Part shown: in pieces, positions 24,071 to 32,361 of the stretch
How positions within the stretch are numbered: the stretch's first letter is position 1
Layout: each line of letters begins with the position of its first letter
NCBI GenBank assembly: GCA_048265185.1
Contig: JBLXBZ010000016.1
Location: 1 to 34,907, forward strand
DNA from: JBLXBZ01 sp048265185
Lineage (GTDB): Bacteria > Pseudomonadota > Alphaproteobacteria > Rhizobiales > Stappiaceae
DNA: 34,907 nucleotides
Direction: 5' to 3'
The notes under the pieces: generated by a model
What the model was told of the DNA's origin: nothing
Database searches by the model: none
The model's input: only the letters and a program-made list of their open reading frames with translations
Position numbers and translations under genes: made by a program

Positions 24071-25087
24071 TTACTTCGCTTTGGAAATGACTTCTTTCGC
24101 GTCTTCCAGCGTGTATTCGACGTTGGCCACACCGCCTACTTCCGTCGCCGCGAGGTTTTCATCCAGCGTGTCTTGATCAACGCGCAGGAAGGGGACGACG
24201 AGATCTTTCGGCACGTCGGCGCCGTCGAGAATTTGCTGAGCGACCCAGAAAGCCAGCGTTGACACGCCTGGGGCGATGGAGACGGACATGGTCTCATAGC
24301 CGTTGGCGTCTTTCTGTTCTTTCCACCAAGCCATTTCGTCCTGACGGTTGCCCATGATGATCAGGGGCGTTGGGCGGTCTGTCGCCGCGAACGCCTGAGC
24401 GGCGCCGTAGCCGTCGCCGCCTTGCGTCACCACCGCAGCGACTTCAGGCAGACTTGGGAGCACGCCGGCAACGGCGCGCTGCGCCACGTCAGACGCCCAG
24501 TCGCCATGCACGGAGCCAACGATCTTGAACTGTGGGTTTTCCTTCACGCCTTCATGAATGCCGGCGGAGATTTCATCGTCGACGAAGACGCCGGCGAGGC
24601 CGCGAATTTCAAGAAGGTTGCCGCCGTCGGGAAGGCGGGTGGCGAGATAGTCGATTTGACTTTTTCCCATGCCTTTGAAGTCCACCGCAATGCGCCATGC
24701 GCAAGGCTCGGTGACGATGCCGTCAAAAGACACCACGGTGACGCCTGCGTCGCAAGCTTCCTTGATCGCGCCGTTCAAAGCGGTTGGAGAAGCAGCGTTG
24801 ATGACGATGGCGTCATAACCTTGCAGAATCATGTTTTGAATTTGCGCCGCTTGCTCCGTCGCCTGATTTTCAGCGGTGGTGAAAGCGTCGGCGGCGGCGA
24901 CAACGCCCGTCTTCACCGCTTCGCCTGTAACCTTTTCCCAGCTTGTCAACATAGCCTGGCGCCATGAGTTGCCAGCATAGTTGTTGGAAAAGGCGATGCG
25001 TTTATCCGCCGTGTCGGCGTGCGCGGAAATCGGCATTGATGCGACGAAAAGAGCGGCTGACGCCAATAGAATACGTTTCACAGTCAT
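24071..25087 (-). CDS. Periplasmic sugar-binding protein, LacI/ribose-binding type
   Basis: This is a 338-residue binding protein of the Peripla_BP_4 type, first gene of the sugar importer operon. Signal peptide 1-24 ends at ISAHA. The mature part starts KRIAFSNNYAGNSWRQ, the usual first strand of the fold, with the pocket residues in NAASPTALNGAIKEACDAG and VSFDGIV. ATG at 25087 is preceded by GGGAGGGG, which settles the start over a 69-codon extension. The ligand cannot be named; the lactonase at the end of the operon favours a pentose or hexose. Confidence 0.92.
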   Translation of the reverse strand: MTVKRILLASAALFVASMPISAHADTADKRIAFSNNYAGNSWRQAMLTSWEKVTGEAVKTGVVAAADAFTTAENQATEQAAQIQNMILQGYDAIVINAASPTALNGAIKEACDAGVTVVSFDGIVTEPCAWRIAVDFKGMGKSQIDYLATRLPDGGNLLEIRGLAGVFVDDEISAGIHEGVKENPQFKIVGSVHGDWASDVAQRAVAGVLPSLPEVAAVVTQGGDGYGAAQAFAATDRPTPLIIMGNRQDEMAWWKEQKDANGYETMSVSIAPGVSTLAFWVAQQILDGADVPKDLVVPFLRVDQDTLDENLAATEVGGVANVEYTLEDAKEVISKAK

Positions 25088-25342
25088 TGTTCCCCTCCCA
25101 GAGACAGCCCAGTTGAATGCAATGGGCTTCGATCTTGATGACGCGTCGACGGCGTCTCCAATGCAAACATCATGTCTGGATGAGTAGGGACTGTATAGGC
25201 CAGAATCGGCGCCGCATCTGCCAAATCGCGCACAATGGGTGCGGGAACCCGCAAATGCGTTGAGGGGAAGCGCATCGCCAAGATGGGCGCTCATCCTGTA
25301 TGGTTGTGACGATCATAGGTGAGCAGTGTTTGGCCAGATAAC
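25088..25342. promoter_or_regulatory. Divergent promoter region of sugar operon and kinase pair
   Basis: The 255-base gap between the binding-protein gene and the kinase gene holds the promoters of both. TGCGGG-AA-CCCGCA (25240-25253) is a 6-bp inverted repeat and a possible site for the LuxR-type regulator. I see no clear -35/-10 pair. The GTG at 25319 could extend the kinase by eight residues. Confidence 0.45.
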
Positions 25343-26596
25343 ATGTCAGAGAAGAAAAATCATCAAATTCCGGCGGAGCGTTTGCTCAAGCATTATGTGG
25401 GCGTTTCGAAACTGCTTGCCGGCCAACTGGATTTCGTCTCCGCGTTGCAGGCCGCCGCGAAAGAAATTTCGCATTTTTTGCCTCATGACCATATGGACGT
25501 GTGTCTGCTTATTCTCGATGGAACATTGCACATCGCCTATGAAACGGGATTCAGCACCGCTTGGAGCGAGATAAATCCGGCGCTGGTGTCTCGAAGCCCA
25601 ATTCGCTCGGTGCTATGGGGACAAGAAGATTTCATCCTGACGGGTGACGCGGTTGACGATCCGCGCTTTCAATCGAAAGGGATTTTCAATCAACCCATCT
25701 ATGAGCATTCTCTACGCAGTCGCATTCACGTGCCAATGAAGGTGAAAGGCGATATTATCGGGGCCTTGAGTTGCTCGTCGACTCAAGCGGATTTCTACAC
25801 ATTGTATGACGTTGAAAACGCACAGATTGTCGCTGATCTACTTTCGCCCTATTTTTTCGCTCTCAGCGCCGCGGAGCAAGCGCAGAAGTCGGCGATTGTC
25901 GAAGCGGAGGCGCGGGTGCGCGAAGAAGGTTTGCGGCAAGGAGCGCTTAATCTAACGGAAGTGCTGGAGCAAGAGCGCCAGCGAATTGGCATGGATTTGC
26001 ATGATCAAACCCTTGCGGACCTAACGCGATTGGCGCGCCGCCTTGATAAACTGGCGGCGAGCAAGCAGATCAGCGGCGCGGACGTCGAGCCGCTTGCGTC
26101 CAGTTTGCAAATCTCCATGCAGGACCTGCGTCAAATCATCGAACAGGCCACGCCTTCCGTCTTGCAATTATTCGGTTTTGCAGAAGCAGTTGAAAACCAT
26201 CTGGACCGGGCCATTGGCGATAGCGGCGCGGTGCTTGACACGCGTCTTTGGGACTATTCCAACGGCGCCTTTGATGAATTGCATCCAACCGTTCGGATTT
26301 CGCTTTTTCGCATAACCCAAGAGGCGATCAATAATGCGGTGAGTCATGCGGGGGCGTCACGGCTTGAGCTGCGGTTATGCGTCGAAGACGACGGTTTGGT
26401 GATTGAAATCAACGATAATGGGGCTGGCTACGCGCCGGAAAAGCGTAAACCTGGCGGCGGGTTGGATATTATGCAAACACGGGCGAGACTGATTTCTGGC
26501 GAGGTCTCTTTGCAAACGGATCAAGAGGAGCCGGGCACAAGCGTGCGAATTCGGGTCCCGTTGAAGCCGCAAGACCAGCCCATGGAATCGTTGTGA
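25343..26596 (+). CDS. Cytosolic GAF-domain histidine kinase (NarL-partner type)
   Basis: This 417-residue sensor kinase has no signal or membrane segment. A GAF domain occupies about residues 30-175. It is followed by a helical linker and a HisKA_3 phosphoacceptor in EQERQRIGMDLHDQTLADL (His220). The ATPase domain shows RITQEAINNAVSHAG (N-box), INDNGAGY (G1) and PGGGLDIMQTRARLISG (G2 region). HisKA_3 kinases pair with LuxR-type regulators, and one follows directly. The gene is divergent from the sugar-binding-protein gene. A soluble GAF sensor suggests that it detects a cytosolic ligand, perhaps the sugar or a product. ATG at 25343 has no strong ribosome site; GTG at 25319 is the alternative. 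Confidence 0.9.
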   Translation: MSEKKNHQIPAERLLKHYVGVSKLLAGQLDFVSALQAAAKEISHFLPHDHMDVCLLILDGTLHIAYETGFSTAWSEINPALVSRSPIRSVLWGQEDFILTGDAVDDPRFQSKGIFNQPIYEHSLRSRIHVPMKVKGDIIGALSCSSTQADFYTLYDVENAQIVADLLSPYFFALSAAEQAQKSAIVEAEARVREEGLRQGALNLTEVLEQERQRIGMDLHDQTLADLTRLARRLDKLAASKQISGADVEPLASSLQISMQDLRQIIEQATPSVLQLFGFAEAVENHLDRAIGDSGAVLDTRLWDYSNGAFDELHPTVRISLFRITQEAINNAVSHAGASRLELRLCVEDDGLVIEINDNGAGYAPEKRKPGGGLDIMQTRARLISGEVSLQTDQEEPGTSVRIRVPLKPQDQPMESL

Positions 26597-26628
26597 GGCG
26601 CTTGGCGACAGCTCAAAAGGATGCGTTA

Positions 26629-27375
26629 ATGAAAGTGTTGATTGTTGAAGATGACGCGCTTCACCGAGGTTACTTGCAAAGCGCTGTTTTAACCGCTTTG
26701 CCGGAATGCGACGCCGTTATTGAAGCGGAAAACGGCGCTATGGGCGAAAAGTTAGCTCGTCAGCATGCGGCCGCTCATATCGTCATGGATTTGCAAATGA
26801 TGGAGAGAACCGGAATTGACGCGGCGCGGATCATCTGGAAAGAGCGGCCGGAAACGTCAATTTTATTTTGGTCGAATTATTCCGATGAAGCCTATGTGCG
26901 CGGGGTCTCGCGCATCGTTCCGCCGGGGGCCGCTTATGGCTATGTCTTGAAGTCCGCCTCAGAGGAGCGTTTGCGTCTGGCGTTGCGGTCGATTTTCATC
27001 GAGTCGCAATGCGTGGTCGACCGTGAAGTGCGGGGGGTGCAGCAAAAAAGCCTTGGTCGTGATAGCGGCTTCTCTGATTCTGAATATGAAATCTTGCAAG
27101 ATTTGGCGCTGGGGTTGACTGACAAGGTAATCGCAAGAAGACGTAAATTATCGCTTCGCAGCGTACAGAACAGACTTCAGCAGCTTTATGAGAAACTGGG
27201 CGTTTATGACTCTCGCGCGAACCAGTGGCAAGATGGAGCTTTTAACTTGCGCGTTCGGGCGGTTTCTGTCGCTATCGTTAGAAAGTTATTAAACATCAAT
27301 AGTTTGGAGAGAGCAGAAGGCGAGTTGCGTGATTGGTTGAGTGAAGACGGCAAAATGAAGCAGGCGGATGATTGA
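26629..27375 (+). CDS. Response regulator, NarL/FixJ (LuxR HTH) family
   Basis: This 248-residue regulator is the likely partner of the kinase just upstream. The receiver domain has the acidic pocket VEDDA (Asp8, Asp9), phosphoacceptor Asp54 in IVMDLQMM and Lys108 in YVLKSAS. The usual Thr/Ser is probably Ser82 in FWSNYSDE. The DNA-binding helix-turn-helix spans about 147-195 (FSDSEYEILQDLALG...SVQNRLQQLYEKLGV), of the GerE/LuxR type. A C-terminal extension of about 50 residues follows. AAGGA stands 8 nt before the ATG at 26629. A terminator follows. Confidence 0.92.
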   Translation: MKVLIVEDDALHRGYLQSAVLTALPECDAVIEAENGAMGEKLARQHAAAHIVMDLQMMERTGIDAARIIWKERPETSILFWSNYSDEAYVRGVSRIVPPGAAYGYVLKSASEERLRLALRSIFIESQCVVDREVRGVQQKSLGRDSGFSDSEYEILQDLALGLTDKVIARRRKLSLRSVQNRLQQLYEKLGVYDSRANQWQDGAFNLRVRAVSVAIVRKLLNINSLERAEGELRDWLSEDGKMKQADD

Positions 27376-27396
27376 GAAAGCCGTGGTGAATGCGTC

Positions 27397-27443
27397 GCCA
27401 AGGCATTTGCGCGCGCGGGGCGGCGTCTGCCTTGGCTGTTTTG
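27397..27443 (+). terminator. Rho-independent terminator after the response regulator
   Basis: GCCAAGGCA (27397-27405) pairs over 9 bp with TGCCTTGGC (27428-27436), and is followed by TGTTTTG and a second T-run. The GC-rich loop is long (22 bases), but the place, just after the regulator and before the convergent OmpA gene, fits a terminator that may work both ways. Confidence 0.65.
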
Positions 27444-27466
27444 AGGTTTTGCCTGCGTCTTGAAAA

Positions 27467-28045
27467 TTAGAAGCCGATGTTGATCAGCTGCACGCGGCGG
27501 TTGATTTGACTGTCCGGCTTGCTTGGATCGCGTAGTTGCTCTTCGCCAAGACCTACGGGTTCAAGCTGTTCGGCTGGAACGCGGAAGGTTGTCACCAATG
27601 CTTCCGCTACGGCGTTGGCCCGTTTTTGCGATAGTTCGAGGTTATATTCGCGTTTGCCTTTGGCGTCCGTATGGCCGACGACGAGGAACTTCTGGCCCGC
27701 AAGATAGGGAGTGTGAAGCGCGTCGGCGATGACGCCAATAGTCTCATAGGACTCGGGGCGAATACGGTCTGAGTCGAAGTCGAAAGTGATTTCGACGTTG
27801 AACTGACGGAGCTTGTCGAGCTGAACCGAAATCGGCAGGGACGTCGAGGCGTTGTCGCCAGGGTGCTGCTTGATGTTCTGAAGCGCTTGAGCGCGAATGT
27901 CGGCGGCGGTGATCGTCGCTTTTTGCTCGGCGCCTTGCAGGCTGTTGACGATCTCGTTACGCGTCAGGGCGGTTTGTGCGTTGGCGTCAATAGCGACGTA
28001 GGGAAGCGCTGCGACAAGCCCCGCAATAATGATTGAATATTTCAC
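27467..28045 (-). CDS. OmpA-domain envelope protein
   Basis: This 192-residue exported protein has a signal peptide ending at IDANA and an OmpA-like peptidoglycan-binding domain in its second half: NVEITFDFDSDRIRP, VVGHTDAKGKREYNL (GHTDAKG 124-130), LSQKRANAVAEAL and INRRVQL. It has no beta-barrel and no lipobox, so it is probably a soluble periplasmic protein that binds peptidoglycan. The GTG start at 28045 is supported by GAGGAG at 8 nt. It follows the cysteine-repeat gene after 37 bases in the same direction, which suggests one operon. Confidence 0.9.
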   Translation of the reverse strand: MKYSIIIAGLVAALPYVAIDANAQTALTRNEIVNSLQGAEQKATITAADIRAQALQNIKQHPGDNASTSLPISVQLDKLRQFNVEITFDFDSDRIRPESYETIGVIADALHTPYLAGQKFLVVGHTDAKGKREYNLELSQKRANAVAEALVTTFRVPAEQLEPVGLGEEQLRDPSKPDSQINRRVQLINIGF

Positions 28046-28082
28046 GGCGTATTCTCCTCGTTTTAATGTCGTTCTCTTGAAA

Positions 28083-28508
28083 TCAACGATAGCCGGCGTT
28101 TGTGATCGCCTGATTGCATGCGCTGCTTACGGATGGCTCCGCTTTCAAAAGACATTTGAGGAGATGGCCTTTGCCGGGTTTGACGAGCTTGCACAGGTTC
28201 TGAGCGTCACGGTCGCAGATCTTGCCGACGGCTTCTTGGGCGGCGAAGCGATTTTGCAGCATCTTATAGACAGTCACATAATCAGTTTTACACTTTTGCG
28301 AGAGTTTATCCTGATTTTCGGCTAGACACGCCTGAATTCTATTATCGCCGAGATTGACGTTCTTGCAATATTTTTGGATGTCGGCGCCGCAACTTTCGCC
28401 CAAAATTTTGATGGCTCCAGCGAAACCAATTGACTGAGCTTGAGCGGAGGAGGTGTGCGCACCGCCCGCTGCGAAGAGGGCGAGTATCATTAAAACCCAG
28501 TATTTCAT
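28083..28508 (-). CDS. Secreted protein with two cysteine-rich repeats
   Basis: This 141-residue exported protein has a signal peptide ending around SAQAQ and two copies of a four-cysteine repeat. Cysteines fall at 40, 48, 61, 73 and 98, 106, 119, 131, so spacings are identical (7, 12, 11 residues between) in both copies. Each repeat reads roughly C..DIQKYCKNV..G..RIQACL...LSQKC, like the GLG1-type cysteine-rich repeat. The eight Cys would form disulfides in the periplasm. AGGAG stands 8 nt before the ATG at 28508. It is cotranscribed with the OmpA-domain gene. Function unknown. Confidence 0.85.
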   Translation of the reverse strand: MKYWVLMILALFAAGGAHTSSAQAQSIGFAGAIKILGESCGADIQKYCKNVNLGDNRIQACLAENQDKLSQKCKTDYVTVYKMLQNRFAAQEAVGKICDRDAQNLCKLVKPGKGHLLKCLLKAEPSVSSACNQAITNAGYR

Positions 28509-28630
28509 CTGTGATCTCCTTGAAACCATTGTCCACGTTCGACGTGTAAATGGCGATTGGTCAGCGTCAGAATCGTTTGCGCCGGTTTAAGCAAGGTTCT
28601 TGAACTTCCGGTGACTGCTCGCAGTTCACG

Positions 28631-28682
28631 TTCAACGTATTTTTCCACGTTCAACGTATTTTGCCACACTCAACGTATTTTG
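28631..28682. repeat. Three tandem 19-bp repeats upstream of the Cys-repeat/OmpA operon
   Basis: The unit TTCAACGTATTTTTCCACG (28631-28649) is followed by a near-identical copy (28650-28668) and a partial third (28669-28682), all sharing TCAACGTATTTT. A diverged relative (CCACGTTCGACGTGTAAA) lies at 28532-28549. The repeats stand about 120 bases before the cysteine-repeat gene. The rest of 28509-29000 shows no gene I can support; GTTAACGTCACGTAAC is a further near-palindrome near 28696-28711. Confidence 0.75.
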
Positions 28683-29000
28683 AATGTCATGCTATTAGTT
28701 AACGTCACGTAACAATGCTGTAAAGTGCAGCGATAACGCCGGGACGTGAAAGCTCTTTGAGTGCTGCGCGCGGTCTATCAAGGGGCTTGCGCTTCTGGAG
28801 GGATCTGACGCGCTTATTACAAAAAGCGTGCGTCATCTGGAGCAGCGCTCAAGAAAGCGCCATGGGTTCGACGCAAGAGAGGGCGCGGCTCAACTGTTGT
28901 CAGAAACGTTTCTTTGGCAACAAACTGTCTGTAATGCTGCTGCTGCCGTTCATAGGTTCGCATAATTCAGAAAGCGGACGAGTTCATTTTTCATATTTTT

Positions 29001-29537
29001 CTACTCGTCTTGAAAGTCGTTTAGCCTAGAACGTGGTGGCGCCAGAGGGTCCTGATCAAGATGCATGTGAAGTTTTTCCAGAACCCGATTGAAAACTTCT
29101 CGTTCTTCATTGGTGATCGTGGAGTAAAGCTCATCCTCCAGAGCGTTGGCCTTGGGGACAAGCTGTTCATAAAGTCGTCGGCCTTTGCGGGTCAATGATA
29201 GCTCTACGAGCCGTCTATCGGCTATATTGATGGTTTTCTGGACGATTTCAGCGCTTTCAAGGCGGGTCGCGGCGCGGCTAACTCGTGGCTTTTCAAGGTT
29301 TACACAGTTGTGGATATCTTTGACGGAGACGCGTTTTCTCTGGGCCAGATGGGCGATGACGCGCCATTCTGCGACGCTTATATTAAAGGTTTTTTCATAA
29401 ATTGCAGCAGTCCTCCGGCTTAACCTGCTCGCCAGAACCGCTATTTGATAGGGCAGGAAACGCGCAAGATTCAGCTGTGGAGATTGGGGCGTCTTGCGGG
29501 AAACTTCACTTGGGGCGTCTGCGCCGTCACAGATCAT
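29001..29537 (-). CDS. MarR-family transcriptional regulator
   Basis: This 178-residue regulator is divergent from hmgA and probably controls it. The winged helix spans about 53-120: FNISVAEWRVIAHLA, the recognition helix in NLEKPRVSRAATRLES, then the wing DRRLVELSLTRKGR. The N- and C-terminal helices would form the dimer interface. Regulators of this family often repress aromatic catabolism genes and are released by the substrate, so homogentisate or a precursor is the plausible effector (inference). ATG at 29537 lies 11 bases after AGGAG. Confidence 0.88.
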   Translation of the reverse strand: MICDGADAPSEVSRKTPQSPQLNLARFLPYQIAVLASRLSRRTAAIYEKTFNISVAEWRVIAHLAQRKRVSVKDIHNCVNLEKPRVSRAATRLESAEIVQKTINIADRRLVELSLTRKGRRLYEQLVPKANALEDELYSTITNEEREVFNRVLEKLHMHLDQDPLAPPRSRLNDFQDE

Positions 29538-29552
29538 TTTAGAATCATCTCC

Positions 29553-29578
29553 TTGACAATCGTTGTGAATGCAACGAT
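29553..29578. promoter_or_regulatory. Promoter with MarR-type operator between marR and hmgA
   Basis: ATCGTTG-TGAATG-CAACGAT (29559-29578) is a perfect 7-bp inverted repeat with a 6-bp centre, a typical MarR-family site. A consensus -35 hexamer TTGACA (29553-29558) directly adjoins it on the plus strand. A bound dimer would block the polymerase at hmgA. The -10 is weak (GATCTT at 29576-29581 stands 17 bases from the -35). The same palindrome is 15 bases before the marR start, so it could also autoregulate marR. Confidence 0.65.
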
Positions 29579-29728
29579 CTTCACGATCATAAACTTACGC
29601 GTGCTTTCAGGGGAGGGCAAGCATCGGAGCGACCCATCTTTGGTTGGTCGCGTTCGGCTTTCGAAGACACGCAAGGAATATGCGGCGCTGACTTGCTGGC
29701 GACCCGAAGCGCAAGAGGGAGAGATTTC

Positions 29729-31042
29729 ATGTCCAATGGATATATGCCCGGTTTCGGCAATGACTTTGAGACGGAATGTTTGCCGGGGGCTTTGCCGCAA
29801 GGCATGAACTCACCGCAAAAATGCGCTTATGGGCTTTATGCGGAACAGCTTTCCGGTTCTCCTTTCACCGCGCCGCGTGGCACGAATGAGCGCTCGTGGC
29901 TTTACCGCATTCGTCCGAGCGTGCGGCATACGGCGCGGTTCTCAAGTATCGCTTATCCCCACTGGCGCACGGCGCCCACCAACGACGAGCACTCTCTGGC
30001 GCTGGGGCAATTGCGCTGGGATCCGTTGCCGGCTCCCGACGCGCCTCAAAATTTCCTGCAAGGCGTTCGCACCGTCACCACGGCCGGCGACGTCATGACG
30101 CAAGTGGGCATGGCTTGCCACGCTTATGTCTTTAACGCGGATATGGAGGACGACTATTTTTTCAATGCGGACGGGGAGTTGCTGATTGTTCCTGAAATGG
30201 GATCAATGCGGATTTTCACTGAAATGGGCGTCATTGACGTTGAACCCGCCGAGATTTGCCTGATCCCGCGCGGCATGATGTTCAAGGTTTCGCGGCTTGA
30301 GGGAACGGACGTCGCTCGCGGCTATATTTGCGAGAATTACGGGGCGAAATTCACGCTTCCGGATCGCGGTCCCATCGGCGCCAACTGCCTCGCCAATCCG
30401 CGCGATTTTAAAACGCCCGTCGCCGCCTTTGAGGATAAGGAAACGCCTTGCCGCGTTCATGTGAAATGGTGCGGAAAGTTCCATGTTACGAAAATTGGCC
30501 ATTCGCCTCTCGACGTTGTCGCATGGCACGGAAATTACACGCCATTCAAATATGATCTGCGTACGTTCTCGCCGGTGGGAGCGATTCTGTTCGATCATCC
30601 GGATCCCTCCATTTTCACTGTTCTGACGGCGCCGACGGAAGAAGCGGGAACGGCGAATGTGGATTTCGTGATTTTCCCACCACGCTGGATGGTGGCGGAA
30701 AACACTTTCCGTCCGCCTTGGTATCATCGCAACATAATGTCCGAATTTATGGGGCTGATTTATGGTCAATATGACGCCAAAGAAGAAGGCTTCGTGCCTG
30801 GCGGCATGAGTCTGCACAATATGATGTTACCTCATGGTCCGGACACGGCCGGATTTGAAAAGGCGTCAAACAGCGATCTGAAGCCGGTCAAGCTCGATGG
30901 CACCATGGCGTTCATGTTCGAAACCCGTTACCCTCAGCAACTCACCAAGTTCGCGGCTGAGCTGGAGACCTTGCAGGATGAATACATCGATTGCTGGTCT
31001 GGCTTGGAGCGCCGTTTCGATGGAACGCCAGAAGGCAAGTAA
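29729..31042 (+). CDS. hmgA: Homogentisate 1,2-dioxygenase
   Basis: HmgA cleaves the aromatic ring of homogentisate with O2 to give 4-maleylacetoacetate, in tyrosine and phenylalanine breakdown. The 437-residue product has the cupin fold and the Fe(II) ligands of the family: His333 in WYHRN, Glu339 in MSEFMG and His369 in LPHGPD, with the catalytic base His290 in FDHPDPS. These match the spacing of the human enzyme (335, 341, 371 and 292). The N-terminus MSNGYMPGFGNDFETE is typical. GGGAGAG stands 6 nt before the ATG at 29729. It is the first gene of the operon. Confidence 0.97.
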   Translation: MSNGYMPGFGNDFETECLPGALPQGMNSPQKCAYGLYAEQLSGSPFTAPRGTNERSWLYRIRPSVRHTARFSSIAYPHWRTAPTNDEHSLALGQLRWDPLPAPDAPQNFLQGVRTVTTAGDVMTQVGMACHAYVFNADMEDDYFFNADGELLIVPEMGSMRIFTEMGVIDVEPAEICLIPRGMMFKVSRLEGTDVARGYICENYGAKFTLPDRGPIGANCLANPRDFKTPVAAFEDKETPCRVHVKWCGKFHVTKIGHSPLDVVAWHGNYTPFKYDLRTFSPVGAILFDHPDPSIFTVLTAPTEEAGTANVDFVIFPPRWMVAENTFRPPWYHRNIMSEFMGLIYGQYDAKEEGFVPGGMSLHNMMLPHGPDTAGFEKASNSDLKPVKLDGTMAFMFETRYPQQLTKFAAELETLQDEYIDCWSGLERRFDGTPEGK

Positions 31043-31082
31043 CAAGAGAACGGGACAAGTGGACCGTCTCAAGGGAGTGAAT

Positions 31083-32351
31083 ATGACGAGCTGGGTTGAA
31101 AGCGCCAATGATCCGGAATGCCCGTTTCCAATACATAATTTACCGATGGGGGTGTTTAGCAAACGTGGTCAGGAACCGCGCTGTTGCACGGCGATTGGCG
31201 ACAAGGTCGTCGATTTGGCGGCTTTGGAGGAAGCTGGACTTTTGTCGGCCGCGCCTGGCGTGTGGGTTTTTGGCGAACCGAGCTTGAACACATTCATGGG
31301 GCTTGGAAAGTCGGCGTGGGAGGCGGTGCGCGCGCAGCTTTGGACGTTACTGGCCTCAGACAACACCCGTTTGTGCGATGATGAGGAGTTGCGCGAACAG
31401 GTTCTTTTTGAGCAATCTGAAGTCAAAATGCACATGCCGTTCCAAGTGGCCGAATATACTGACTTTTACGCCGGCCGACAGCATGCGGAGAATGTGGGCA
31501 CGATGTTTCGCGGCCCTGAAAACGCGCTTCCGCCAAATTGGCTGCATATTCCGATCGGGTATAACGGTCGCGCCTCCACCGTGGTCGTTTCGGGAACGAA
31601 TTTTCGCCGTCCGCTTGGTCAGATGAAGCCGCCGACGGCTGACGCGCCTGTTTTCGGCCCTTGTAAGCGCCTCGACATCGAGTTGGAGATGGGCGCCGTG
31701 ATTGGCGTTCCCAACGAAATGGGCGCGCCGGTGACCGTTGAAGAAGCCGATGACATGATCTTCGGCTACGTGCTGTTGAACGACTGGTCAGCGCGCGACA
31801 TTCAGGCGTGGGAATATCAACCGCTTGGCCCGTTTCAAGGCAAGGTTTTTGCGACGTCGATCAGTCCTTGGGTGATCATGAAGGCGGCGCTGGAGCCTTT
31901 TCGGGTTTCGACCCCGGCGCGGGAGAAGGAGCTTTTGCCCTATCTGCGTGAAAAACAGCCGATGCTTTATGACATCAATCTGGAAGTGGCTATGCAGCCG
32001 GCGGGAGCGAGCAAGGCCACGGTTCTTTCACGCACCAACTACAAGAACATGTATTATTCGGCGGCGCAGCAGCTCACGCATCACGCTATTGGCGGTTGTC
32101 TGATGAACACTGGCGATTTGTTGGGCTCGGGAACGATCTCCGGCCCGACGAAAGATGAATACGGCTCGCTTCTGGAAATGACCTGGGGCGGGAAGGAGCC
32201 TTTGACGCTGGACACGGGCGAGACGCGCACTTTTATTGAAGATGGCGACACCATGATCTTGAGCGGATACGCGCAAGGCGACGGTTATCGGATTGGATTT
32301 GGCTGTTGTGAGGGGAAAATTCTTCCCTCACCCTCAGAACGAGACTGGTAG
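31083..32351 (+). CDS. fahA: Fumarylacetoacetase
   Basis: FahA hydrolyses fumarylacetoacetate to fumarate and acetoacetate, the last step of the pathway. The 422-residue product has the metal ligands Asp127 in YTDFYAG, Glu200 and Glu202 in DIELEMG, Asp234 in NDWSARDIQAWE and catalytic His134. FQGKVFATSISPWV and LGSGTISGPT are also typical. GGGAG stands 6 nt before the ATG at 31083, which settles the start over a longer frame that reads back into hmgA. It follows hmgA after 40 bases. Maleylacetoacetate isomerase (maiA), needed between the two steps, is not in the window and may lie to the right. Confidence 0.96.
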   Translation: MTSWVESANDPECPFPIHNLPMGVFSKRGQEPRCCTAIGDKVVDLAALEEAGLLSAAPGVWVFGEPSLNTFMGLGKSAWEAVRAQLWTLLASDNTRLCDDEELREQVLFEQSEVKMHMPFQVAEYTDFYAGRQHAENVGTMFRGPENALPPNWLHIPIGYNGRASTVVVSGTNFRRPLGQMKPPTADAPVFGPCKRLDIELEMGAVIGVPNEMGAPVTVEEADDMIFGYVLLNDWSARDIQAWEYQPLGPFQGKVFATSISPWVIMKAALEPFRVSTPAREKELLPYLREKQPMLYDINLEVAMQPAGASKATVLSRTNYKNMYYSAAQQLTHHAIGGCLMNTGDLLGSGTISGPTKDEYGSLLEMTWGGKEPLTLDTGETRTFIEDGDTMILSGYAQGDGYRIGFGCCEGKILPSPSERDW

Positions 32352-32361
32352 GAAGCTTTAT

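Noticed and set aside
28631..28682. CRISPR array
   Set aside because: The 19-bp units adjoin each other with no spacers and only three copies.
28757..29029. 90-codon plus-strand ORF before the marR end
   Set aside because: TTG start without a ribosome site, overlaps the marR 3' end, and has no domain.
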